In this document: positions 1 through 6,994 of the stretch, piece after piece
How the letters are laid out: the number at the start of each line of letters is the position of its first letter
Numbering within the stretch: position 1 is the first letter of the stretch
Source: Geobacteraceae bacterium
GTDB lineage: Bacteria; Desulfobacterota; Desulfuromonadia; Geobacterales; Geobacteraceae
DNA length: 10,317 bases
NCBI GenBank assembly: GCA_012797715.1
Contig: JAAZOO010000519.1
Coordinates: 1-10,317 of the forward strand
Direction of reading: 5' to 3'
Notes under the pieces: model-generated
The model's input: only the letters and a program-made list of their open reading frames with translations
Databases searched by the model: none
What the model was told of the DNA's origin: nothing
Translations under genes and position numbers: made by a program

Positions 1-2
1 CG

Positions 3-116
3 GATGGGAGACTTCTGGTTACCTATTCGGAGAATGCAGGACCCCAACGGCATTCTCCGCCCGGACAAGGGAGGGACTCGTGGAGCCGGAGTGTTGCTGG
101 ACAAAAGAAACGGTAA
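3..116 (+). CDS. Possible C-terminal tail of an upstream gene (partial)
   Basis: An open frame enters from the left edge and stops at TAA 114-116, overlapping the start of the histidine kinase gene by 37 bp. It encodes about 37 residues, with a hydrophobic strand-like start (LLVTYS) and a basic end (GQKKR). The pattern LVTYS, then an R-rich stretch, then G-x-KR loosely resembles the C-terminus of MnmC/MnmD-type (DUF752) tRNA-modifying methyltransferases. The fragment is too short to identify with any confidence. The other two forward frames are also open to the left edge, so the frame choice is inference. It may equally be non-coding. Confidence 0.3.
   Translation, partial: DGRLLVTYSENAGPQRHSPPGQGRDSWSRSVAGQKKR
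69..75 (+). promoter_or_regulatory. Ribosome-binding site for the GTG-started histidine kinase
   Basis: GGGAGGG lies 4 nt before the GTG at 80. There is no ATG, GTG or TTG further upstream in this frame before the left edge, so this site decides the start. The spacing is on the short side. Confidence 0.5.
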
Positions 117-1714
117 CTGCCGTCGAATGTCCGTTCATCTCCCCGGACGAAACGGACCTCTACGGGTCCCTGAGGAGGAGGCTGGTTGCCAGATGCCTGG
201 AATGCCCCCTTTTCTCCGCCGACCTGGAGCGGATGACGGGGGAAGGGCGCCCCGAGGCCTCGGTGCTGCGCATCCTCCGTGACGAATTTCTCCTCCTGAA
301 ATCCCGCCTGGACACGATGATTGGGTTTCTGGACAGCAGGAACATGGAGATCCAGTTCCTCCATGAGATAGGGGCGCTGCTCCAGACCTCCCTGCTGGAA
401 CTGGACGAGGTGCTGTCGGTTGCGCTGACGGCAATCACGGCCGGCAAGGGATTCGGCATGAACCGGGCCTTTCTCCTCCTTGCAGACAAGGAACGCCGAA
501 CCCTGAAGGGTTCCCTTGCCGTGGGCCCCCGCACCTACGAAGAGGCATGGGAGATCTGGGAGGAAATCGGCAGAACCGACTTCTCCCTGAAGGAGATGGC
601 GAAGCACTTCCACGATACCAAGCTCTCGGCGGAAAAGGACAAGTTTCACGATATCCTGGAACGGCTCGCCGTGCCCATGGACGATACGGAATCCATCCTT
701 ATCCGCTCGCTCCAGGAGCGGAGGCCGATCCTGGTCCAGGACGCCTTCCATGACAGCCGGGTGGACCCGGACCTGGCGCACACCCTCGGCGTTGACAGCT
801 TTCTTATCCTCCCCCTTCTTACCCGGAACCGGCGCATCGGCGTCATCATCGCGGACAACTTCATCACCAAGAAGCCGATTACTCTCGAAGACATGCGCTC
901 CATGGAAACCATCACCTTTCCCGTTGCCTTCGCCATCGAGAGGGCCGCTCTCTATGACCGGCTCCATGAGGATCTCCGGAAACTGATGCTCGCCAATACG
1001 CGGCTGAAGGAACAGCAGGAGCTGATCGTCAGGCTGGAGAAAATGGCGCTGCTGGGCAAGGTGACCTCCAGCATCGCCCATTCCATCAGGAACCCCCTGA
1101 TGATAATCGGGGGATTCGCCCGCTCCCTCCTGAAAAATATCGACGAGAACGACCCGAACAAGGAATTCCTGGAAACCATCGTCCGGGAGGCAAGACAGCT
1201 GGAGGACACCCTGTCCGAGGCGCTGGGGTACGCGGATTCCATGGCGCCCGTTCTTGACCGGTGGGACATCAACGAGCTGGTGGGGAATGTGTTCGCAGAG
1301 GTGCAAAGCCGCGCCGCGCGGGAGGGGGTCACGTTCACCATCCGCCTGGCCCCGGATCTGCCCATGATTCGCACCGATTACCGCCAGATGGCCTACTGCA
1401 TCAAGAGGATTCTGCTTTCCTCCCTTGATGCCGTGACCCCGCCGGCGCAAATCTCCGTGGCGACCCGCGGCGACGGAGACGATATCCTGGTGGAGATTCG
1501 CGACACCGCTTCCCGGCCCGTCCGGGAGACCGGGGAGGCCATCTCCCGCCCCGCACTGGAAACGAGGACCGAAACCGAGAACCTGGAACTGTCCTTCTGC
1601 AGTGTGATACTTGAAAATTACTGTAAATCTTTTACTGTTGATGAAGACAACGGGCAAGGCACGCTGTACCAGTTGCGGCTGTCCCGGAACAAGGAGGAAG
1701 AACGCCATGAGTAG
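80..1714 (+). CDS. Cytoplasmic GAF-domain sensor histidine kinase with degenerate ATP-binding domain
   Basis: A 544-residue two-component sensor kinase with no transmembrane segment or signal peptide, so it is probably soluble. Order of parts: a short cysteine-containing N-terminus (C5, C6, C17, C39, C42); a helical stretch; a GAF-like sensory domain at about 100-290; a coiled-coil connector at about 292-328; a HisKA dimerisation helix with phospho-acceptor H334 in the motif AHSIRNPL; and a C-terminal region about 395-540 in the position of the HATPase domain. That last domain is strongly degenerate. The N-box Asn is Ser (S447 in LLSSLDAV). The G1 box keeps D475 but lacks its glycines (DTASRP). 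The G2 box reads ENLEL (500-504) instead of a GxGLGL pattern. Kinase activity is therefore doubtful, although the acceptor His is intact. The stop overlaps the next gene, a receiver protein, by 8 bp, so the two are translationally coupled and are likely partners. The family call is firm; the signal is unknown. Confidence 0.92.
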   Translation: MEPECCWTKETVTAVECPFISPDETDLYGSLRRRLVARCLECPLFSADLERMTGEGRPEASVLRILRDEFLLLKSRLDTMIGFLDSRNMEIQFLHEIGALLQTSLLELDEVLSVALTAITAGKGFGMNRAFLLLADKERRTLKGSLAVGPRTYEEAWEIWEEIGRTDFSLKEMAKHFHDTKLSAEKDKFHDILERLAVPMDDTESILIRSLQERRPILVQDAFHDSRVDPDLAHTLGVDSFLILPLLTRNRRIGVIIADNFITKKPITLEDMRSMETITFPVAFAIERAALYDRLHEDLRKLMLANTRLKEQQELIVRLEKMALLGKVTSSIAHSIRNPLMIIGGFARSLLKNIDENDPNKEFLETIVREARQLEDTLSEALGYADSMAPVLDRWDINELVGNVFAEVQSRAAREGVTFTIRLAPDLPMIRTDYRQMAYCIKRILLSSLDAVTPPAQISVATRGDGDDILVEIRDTASRPVRETGEAISRPALETRTETENLELSFCSVILENYCKSFTVDEDNGQGTLYQLRLSRNKEEERHE

Positions 1715-2093
1715 GATTCTGGTCGTGGACGACGAAAGCAGCATCAGACTCCTCTATTCCCATGAGCTTTCCGATGAGGGGTACGAAGTGATTACGGCCG
1801 CCGGCGCGGAGGAAGCCGTTGAAAAGCTCCGCAAGGACGATTTCGACCTGATCCTGCTGGACATCAAGCTGAAAAACGAAAGCGGACTGGATCTCCTGCA
1901 GCGCATCGTCAAGGAACGGCACAACCTGCCGGTGATCCTCTGCACCGCATTTTCCTGCTACAAGGACGATTTCTCGGCGTGGCTGGCAGACGGCTATGTG
2001 GTGAAATCCAGCGACCTGAAAGAACTGAAGCAGGAAATCCGGCGGGTGCTGGACAAGAAGTCCCTGCGAAACGCTCCCAGGCCCCGGGTGTAA
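1707..2093 (+). CDS. Single-domain response regulator (receiver only)
   Basis: A 128-residue CheY-like receiver protein with no output domain. Visible residues are the acidic pair D8/D9 in VVDDE, the phospho-acceptor D52 in LLDIKL, T80 in CTAF and K100 in YVVKSSDL. The residue after the conserved Lys is Ser rather than the usual Pro. The ATG at 1707 sits inside the end of the kinase gene, with AAGGAGG at 1691-1697 placed 9 nt upstream. That beats the longer in-frame upstream ATG at 1611, which has no comparable site and would add 32 unrelated residues. By position it is the phosphorylation partner of the preceding kinase. With no DNA-binding domain it should act by protein contact or as a phosphorelay intermediate; its target is unknown. 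Confidence 0.93.
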   Translation: MSRILVVDDESSIRLLYSHELSDEGYEVITAAGAEEAVEKLRKDDFDLILLDIKLKNESGLDLLQRIVKERHNLPVILCTAFSCYKDDFSAWLADGYVVKSSDLKELKQEIRRVLDKKSLRNAPRPRV

Positions 2094-2110
2094 GGTGTTT
2101 ACGGGCCTGG
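2077..2110. repeat. GC-rich inverted repeat across the response-regulator stop codon
   Basis: CCAGGCCC (2077-2084) is perfectly complementary to GGGCCTGG (2103-2110). An inner GTAA (2090-2093) can also pair with TTAC (2099-2102), leaving a 5-nt bulge. The structure contains the TAA stop at 2091-2093. No T-run follows, so it is not a standard intrinsic terminator. It could be a weak terminator, an RNA-processing or stability element, or chance in GC-rich DNA. The remaining sequence up to 2240 shows no convincing promoter. Confidence 0.4.
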
Positions 2111-2240
2111 TGTCCCGTCCCCTCAGGCGCGCATTCGCCCGGAGCGGAGGGGAGCTCCTCCATGCCTCTTCCCTGCAGCGCCCGAACCCGTCCACCCGTA
2201 CCCCACATCCCCATGAAACGCCCGGAAGGAGGCAAAGAGA

Positions 2241-4748
2241 ATGAAAGCCGTGATAATGGCCGGCGGTTTCGGCACCAGGATTCAGCCGTTGACGAGCAGT
2301 GTGCCGAAGCCGATGATCCCGCTGGCGAACCGCCCCATCATGCTCCATATCGTGGAACTCCTGAAGAAGCACGGCATCACGGATATGCTCATGCTCCTCT
2401 ACCACCAGCCCGACATCATCAAGAACTTTTTCCGTGACGGTTCCGATTTCGGGATTACGATCGACTATGTCACCCCCCTCCAGGATATGGGAACCGCGGG
2501 AGCCGTCAAGTGCGCCGAACAGCTTCTGACCGAGCGCTTTCTGGTCATCAGCGGCGACCTCCTTACCGATTTCAACCTGAAAAAGATCATCGACTTCCAC
2601 TGCGACCGGCACGCCATGGCGACCATTACCCTCACCTCCGTGAAGGACCCTCTCCAGTTCGGCGTGGTGATTACCGACAAGGAGCGGAGAATCACCCAGT
2701 TCCTGGAAAAGCCGGGGTGGGGCGAGGTCATCTCCGACACCATCAATACCGGCATCTACGTGCTGGAACCGGACATCTTCCGCTACATCCCGGCGGAAGA
2801 GAACTTTGATTTCTCCCAGGACCTGTTTCCGATCCTGCTGGAAAAGGGGGACCCCCTGTTCGGTTACCCGGTAAAAGGGTACTGGCGGGATATCGGCAAT
2901 ACCGACTCCTACCGGGAGGCCCACCACGACATTTTCCACGGAAGGATCAACATCCGCATCGATGAAGAGAAACAGGACCTGGTGGGCAAGGATGTCCGCC
3001 TGGGGACCGACGTCCGCCTCGACGACCTGAGGGCCGTGGAGGGGACGGTCATCCTCGGGGACAACTCCCAGATCCTGGGAAGCGCCCATATCAAGGACTC
3101 GGTAGTGGGCCGCAACTGCACCATCGAAGAAGGGGCCCGGCTGTTCCGCTGCGTGGTCTGGGACAACGTCTACATCAAGAAAGGGGCGAAACTGGTCGAT
3201 TCGGTGATCTGCAGCAACGTCAGCGTCGGCCAGGGGGTCGTCATGGAAGAGGGCGTCATCGTGGCGGACGACACCTCCATCGGAGAGGACGCATTCATCA
3301 AGAAGGATGTGAAGATCTGGCCGAAAAAGCTCATCGAGGCGGGCTCCATCGTCTCCGGAAACCTCATCTGGGGAGAAAAGTGGAAAAAGGCCCTGTTCGA
3401 GGGGGCGCTCATCCGGGGGCTCACCAACATCGAACTGACACCGGAGTTCATGGCCAAGCTCGGCTGCGCCTACGGCAGCACCCTGCCCAAGGGGAGTTTC
3501 ATCCTGGCGGGCCGCGACGCCCACCGCTCATCCCGCATGCTGAAGAGAAGCTTTATCGGCGGCATCCTCTCCACCGGCGTCAATGTCAGGGACATGAAGA
3601 TGATCCCTCTGCCGCTGCTCCGCTACAAGCTGAAGACCTTCGGCGAGGTGGGAGGGGTGCAGTTCCGCGAGGCGAAAGATGACCCGGCGTCAACGGAAAT
3701 CGTGTTCCTCGATGCCGACGGCATCGACTTTTCCAGCTCCATGGGGAAGAATGTGGAACGGATCTTCTACAAGGAGAATTTCCGGCGCGCCCACCACTCG
3801 GAACCGGGGGGCATCTCCGAACTGGCGAACGTCGTGGATTTCTACCGGGAGGGATTCCTCCGCGCCATCGACACCGGGCCGGCGAAACGGGGGAGCTTCA
3901 AGGTGGTCGTGGACTTCACCCATTCCGCTGCCAGCCAGATCCTCCCCGCCCTGCTGAATGCCATGGGGTGCGAGGTGGGGGCCCTCAACGCCTATATCGA
4001 GGAGCAGAGCGACGACACCAAGGGAACGAGCCAGGCCCTGAGCCTGCAGCAGATTTCCAAGATCGTGGTCGCCCTGGAGGCCCAGGCCGGTTTCTGGCTC
4101 GACCCGACCGCGGAGAGCATCGTCCTGGTGGACGAAACGGGAAAGGTGCGCGACGGCGCGGAGCTTCTCTGCCTGATGACGGCCCTCACCCTGCAGCGGG
4201 GAGCAAAAGGCGTGTTCGCGGTCCCGGTTTCTGCCCCGTCCGTCATGGAACAGATGGCCCGGGAAAGGGGATGCACGGTGCAGCGCACCAAGAGTTCCGA
4301 ACGTTCCATGATCGAGGCGTCCCTGTCGTCGGAAGTGATTCTGGCCGGCTCCCTGAACGGCCGCTTCGCCTTCCCCCGCTTCCAGAACGCCTTCGACGGC
4401 ATGTTCGCCATTGCCAAGGCCGTGGAACTGGCCTCCTCAAAGGGCGTCCCCCTTTCCAAGATAATGGAGGGAATCCCGTTCCGCGCCTTCCAGGAAGCCA
4501 CCATTCCCTGCGTCTGGGAGATGAAGGGGGCGGTGATGCGCAAGATGAGCGAAGACAGCCTGGACAAGGAAGCGAACTTCATCGACGGCATCAAGGTCCA
4601 CTTCGGCGAGGACTGGGTGCTGGTCCTTCCCGATCAGACCCAGCCCTTTATCCGAATCATCGCCGAGGCGAAAAGGGAAGATACCGCCCGCAAGCTTCTC
4701 AGGGAGTACCGGGACAAGGTCGAATCATGGAAAAAGGAGTTGTCCTGA
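2241..4748 (+). CDS. Sugar nucleotidyltransferase fused to phosphohexomutase-like domain (mannose-1-phosphate guanylyltransferase-type)
   Basis: An 835-residue fusion. Residues 1 to about 235 form a nucleotidyltransferase with the pyrophosphorylase loop at 7-18 (AGGFGTR, R13), PKPM at 22-25 (K23), the metal-binding GD at 105-106, an FLEKP motif, NTGIYVLEP and YWRDIG at 214-219. Residues about 250-350 show left-handed beta-helix hexapeptide-like repeats. Residues about 375-835 resemble the phosphoglucomutase/phosphomannomutase fold (GRDAHRSS substrate entry and later domains). The phosphomutase half lacks its key loops. The phosphoserine TxSHNP loop is replaced by FREAKDDP (475-482), the metal loop DxDxDR by DPTAES (621-626), and the GExSGH loop by GSLNGR (703-708). 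Only the nucleotidyltransferase is expected to be catalytic. The product could be GDP-mannose, GDP-glucose or another NDP-hexose; sequence alone does not settle it. The start is supported by GGAAGGAGG (2224-2232), 8 nt before the ATG. It is co-directional with GH57, 1 bp away. Confidence 0.9.
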   Translation: MKAVIMAGGFGTRIQPLTSSVPKPMIPLANRPIMLHIVELLKKHGITDMLMLLYHQPDIIKNFFRDGSDFGITIDYVTPLQDMGTAGAVKCAEQLLTERFLVISGDLLTDFNLKKIIDFHCDRHAMATITLTSVKDPLQFGVVITDKERRITQFLEKPGWGEVISDTINTGIYVLEPDIFRYIPAEENFDFSQDLFPILLEKGDPLFGYPVKGYWRDIGNTDSYREAHHDIFHGRINIRIDEEKQDLVGKDVRLGTDVRLDDLRAVEGTVILGDNSQILGSAHIKDSVVGRNCTIEEGARLFRCVVWDNVYIKKGAKLVDSVICSNVSVGQGVVMEEGVIVADDTSIGEDAFIKKDVKIWPKKLIEAGSIVSGNLIWGEKWKKALFEGALIRGLTNIELTPEFMAKLGCAYGSTLPKGSFILAGRDAHRSSRMLKRSFIGGILSTGVNVRDMKMIPLPLLRYKLKTFGEVGGVQFREAKDDPASTEIVFLDADGIDFSSSMGKNVERIFYKENFRRAHHSEPGGISELANVVDFYREGFLRAIDTGPAKRGSFKVVVDFTHSAASQILPALLNAMGCEVGALNAYIEEQSDDTKGTSQALSLQQISKIVVALEAQAGFWLDPTAESIVLVDETGKVRDGAELLCLMTALTLQRGAKGVFAVPVSAPSVMEQMARERGCTVQRTKSSERSMIEASLSSEVILAGSLNGRFAFPRFQNAFDGMFAIAKAVELASSKGVPLSKIMEGIPFRAFQEATIPCVWEMKGAVMRKMSEDSLDKEANFIDGIKVHFGEDWVLVLPDQTQPFIRIIAEAKREDTARKLLREYRDKVESWKKELS
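4731..4739 (+). promoter_or_regulatory. Ribosome-binding site for the GH57 gene inside the preceding coding region
   Basis: AAAAAGGAG lies within the last codons of the fusion gene, 10 nt before the GTG at 4750. With a TGA-C-GTG junction it supports GTG 4750 as the start and translational coupling of the two genes. Confidence 0.6.
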
Positions 4749-4749
4749 C

Positions 4750-6951
4750 GTGTCCGAACCCCTGGACGTGACATTCGTCTGGCACATGCACCAGCCGCTC
4801 TACAAGGATCCGCTCACCGGGGAATACGACCTCCCCTGGACCTACCTCCACGCGGTCAAGGATTACTTCGACATGGCCGCGATCGTGGAGGACACCGACG
4901 GCGCGGTCGCGTCCTTCAACCTGGTCCCCTCGCTGCTGGAGCAGATCCTGGACTATGCCGCGGGGCGGGCCATCGACCCCTTTCTCCTCCACGGCAGGAT
5001 GGACCCCTCGGCCATGTCCGAGGAAAACCGCCGTTTCGTCCTCGACAATTTTTTCTCCGCCAACCGGGAGAGGATGATCGAGCCCAACCACCGCTACCTG
5101 GAGCTCCTCTACCTGGCGGGAAACGGATCGCGTAACCGTGGGATCGAGCGTATCCGCGCTTTCGGAGATCAGGATATCCTGGATCTCCAGGTGTGGTTCT
5201 TTCTGGCCTGGACCGGAGAGGCGGCCCGCCGCCGCTACCCGGCCCTGGAGGAGCTGGTGCGGAAGGGACGCAATTTCACCACCGGGGACAAGGAACTCCT
5301 CTTCCACACCCATTGGGAAATGCTGGGGGAAATCGTTCCCCTCTACCGGAGGATCCGGGAGCGGGGAAAGGCGGAACTGTCCGTCACGCCCTACTTTCAC
5401 CCCATCCTCCCCCTCCTCTGTGACGGGACGATCGCCCGGGTCGCCACGCCGAAGGTGCGGCTCCCGGAAAACCGTTTCCGGCACCCGGAAGACGCACGCG
5501 CCCAGATCGCCGGGGGGATTGACTATTTCCGAAGGGTGTTCGGCGTCGCCCCCGCCGGAATGTGGCCGTCGGAGGGGTCCGTCAGCGACGAATCCCTGGA
5601 GGTGACGGCCCGGTGCGGCATCAGGTGGGCAGCGAGCGACGAAGACGTTCTCGCCGCGACCCTTCCGGGCGGTCTCGGGCACGGCAGGGAAGGGCTCTAT
5701 CGTCCCTACACCTTCTCCCGGAACGGAAATAAGCTGGCGCTCCTGTTCCGGGACCACCGCCTGTCAGACCTGATCGGTTTCACCTATTCCCGCTGGGAAA
5801 CGGCGCGCGCCGTGGACGACTTTCTGGAAAGGCTTGTGGAGATCGGGAAACACAACCCCGGCGGAGTGGTAACGGTCCTCCTGGACGGGGAGAACGCATG
5901 GGAATACTACCCAGAAAACGGCTACCCGTTCCTGTCCTCCCTCTACCGCCGTATCGCGGATCATCCGGCCCTCCGCCTCACAACGCCGTCCGGGGCCCTG
6001 GAAAGGGCGGGGGACAGGCAGGTGCTGGACCATATCCACCCCGGATCCTGGATCAACGGGAACTTCGGCATCTGGATAGGCCATCCCGAGGAGAACGCCG
6101 CCTGGGACCTCCTGGCCCAGGCACGTGCGGCTGCCGCGTCCGCAAGCCCCCAGGTTGCCGCGATCCTGACGGCGGGAGGGAGTGCCGCGGAGACTCCCGC
6201 CGACGAGGAAACCCCGGCCGGCCCGGTCTGCCGCTCCCTCTATGCGGCCGAAGGGAGTGACTGGTTCTGGTGGTACGGAGACGACCATTTTTCCCCCCAC
6301 AGCCCCCATTTCGACAGGCTGTTCCGCAACAACCTGATCCGGGTCTACCGCCTGCTGGGCCTGGACGTGCCCCGGCGACTCTTCGATCCCATCAAAAAGG
6401 TTACCCCGGCGGGGCTGGTGCGGGAACCGGCCACCTTCATCACTCCGGTCATCAACGGCCAGGTGGATGACTACTTCGAGTGGCTGGGCGCCGGCCTCTA
6501 CGACCTGAGCAAGCAGTCATCGGCCATGCACGCGGCGGAAAACCTCCTCCTCTGCTTTTTTTACGGCTATGACCTGCACGCACTGTACTTCCGGGTGGAC
6601 GGAGCATCCCCCCTGGACACGGTTCTCCAGGAGAACGACCGGCTCTCCCTGCACCTCATGCTGGAGCGGGAATACCTCCTCCCCATGACGCTCGACGCAT
6701 CGGACGGAGAGCTCCAGGTGAATGACCACTCCCGATGGCGGGGAACCGGCCGGACCTGCTCCTGGAAATTCGGCCGCATCTGCGAAGTGCGCATCCCCTT
6801 GGATGCCCTGGACCCCGCACCGGACGGAACGTTTTTCGTCTACCTCACCCTGTCGCGGGACCGGGAGGAAATCGGCCGCTGGCCCACCCATTCCCCCCTG
6901 GCGGTGACGTACGCCGGCCGGAGGCTGGAGCTGGAAAACTGGCTCGTATGA
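4750..6951 (+). CDS. Glycoside hydrolase family 57 alpha-glucan-acting enzyme
   Basis: A 733-residue GH57 protein (amylase, amylopullulanase or glucanotransferase type) with no signal peptide, so it is probably cytoplasmic. Seen: the N-terminal HMHQP (12-16) followed by LPWTYLHAVKDYFDM; the nucleophile region GMWPSEGS with E275; and the acid/base region LLDGENAWE with D379. These match the family's catalytic Glu and Asp. An Ala-rich, low-complexity stretch (about 457-493) precedes the aromatic block SDWFWWYGDDH, which is typical of this subgroup. From about 560 a separate C-terminal, beta-rich domain begins (TPVINGQVDDYFEW). It resembles the accessory sandwich modules found on glucodextranase-like and amylopullulanase enzymes, but I cannot name it firmly. 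It starts with GTG 1 bp after the preceding gene. With glgA and a GalT-like gene nearby, it likely degrades or rearranges intracellular glycogen-like glucan. A branching activity cannot be excluded. Confidence 0.9.
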   Translation: MSEPLDVTFVWHMHQPLYKDPLTGEYDLPWTYLHAVKDYFDMAAIVEDTDGAVASFNLVPSLLEQILDYAAGRAIDPFLLHGRMDPSAMSEENRRFVLDNFFSANRERMIEPNHRYLELLYLAGNGSRNRGIERIRAFGDQDILDLQVWFFLAWTGEAARRRYPALEELVRKGRNFTTGDKELLFHTHWEMLGEIVPLYRRIRERGKAELSVTPYFHPILPLLCDGTIARVATPKVRLPENRFRHPEDARAQIAGGIDYFRRVFGVAPAGMWPSEGSVSDESLEVTARCGIRWAASDEDVLAATLPGGLGHGREGLYRPYTFSRNGNKLALLFRDHRLSDLIGFTYSRWETARAVDDFLERLVEIGKHNPGGVVTVLLDGENAWEYYPENGYPFLSSLYRRIADHPALRLTTPSGALERAGDRQVLDHIHPGSWINGNFGIWIGHPEENAAWDLLAQARAAAASASPQVAAILTAGGSAAETPADEETPAGPVCRSLYAAEGSDWFWWYGDDHFSPHSPHFDRLFRNNLIRVYRLLGLDVPRRLFDPIKKVTPAGLVREPATFITPVINGQVDDYFEWLGAGLYDLSKQSSAMHAAENLLLCFFYGYDLHALYFRVDGASPLDTVLQENDRLSLHLMLEREYLLPMTLDASDGELQVNDHSRWRGTGRTCSWKFGRICEVRIPLDALDPAPDGTFFVYLTLSRDREEIGRWPTHSPLAVTYAGRRLELENWLV

Positions 6952-6994
6952 CGAGTTTCCCTCCGGAGACTCCTGAGAAGAAAAGGGAGGCACC

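Noticed and set aside
1611..1706. Longer upstream start for the response regulator at ATG 1611
   Set aside because: The added residues are the kinase C-terminus read out of frame. The ATG at 1707 has a perfect ribosome-binding site and begins exactly at the receiver-domain fold.
2135..2165. GGAG...CTCC self-complementary patch before the fusion gene as a terminator
   Set aside because: It is essentially a loopless palindrome around GAGCTC with no T-run, so it cannot form a usable terminator hairpin.
23..3524. Two very long - strand open frames (23-1744, 573 residues, and 1632-3524, 630 residues) opposite the kinase, regulator and fusion genes
   Set aside because: They lie opposite well-supported genes and arise from codon bias in GC-rich DNA. 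Their translations show no family motif and neither has a convincing start region.
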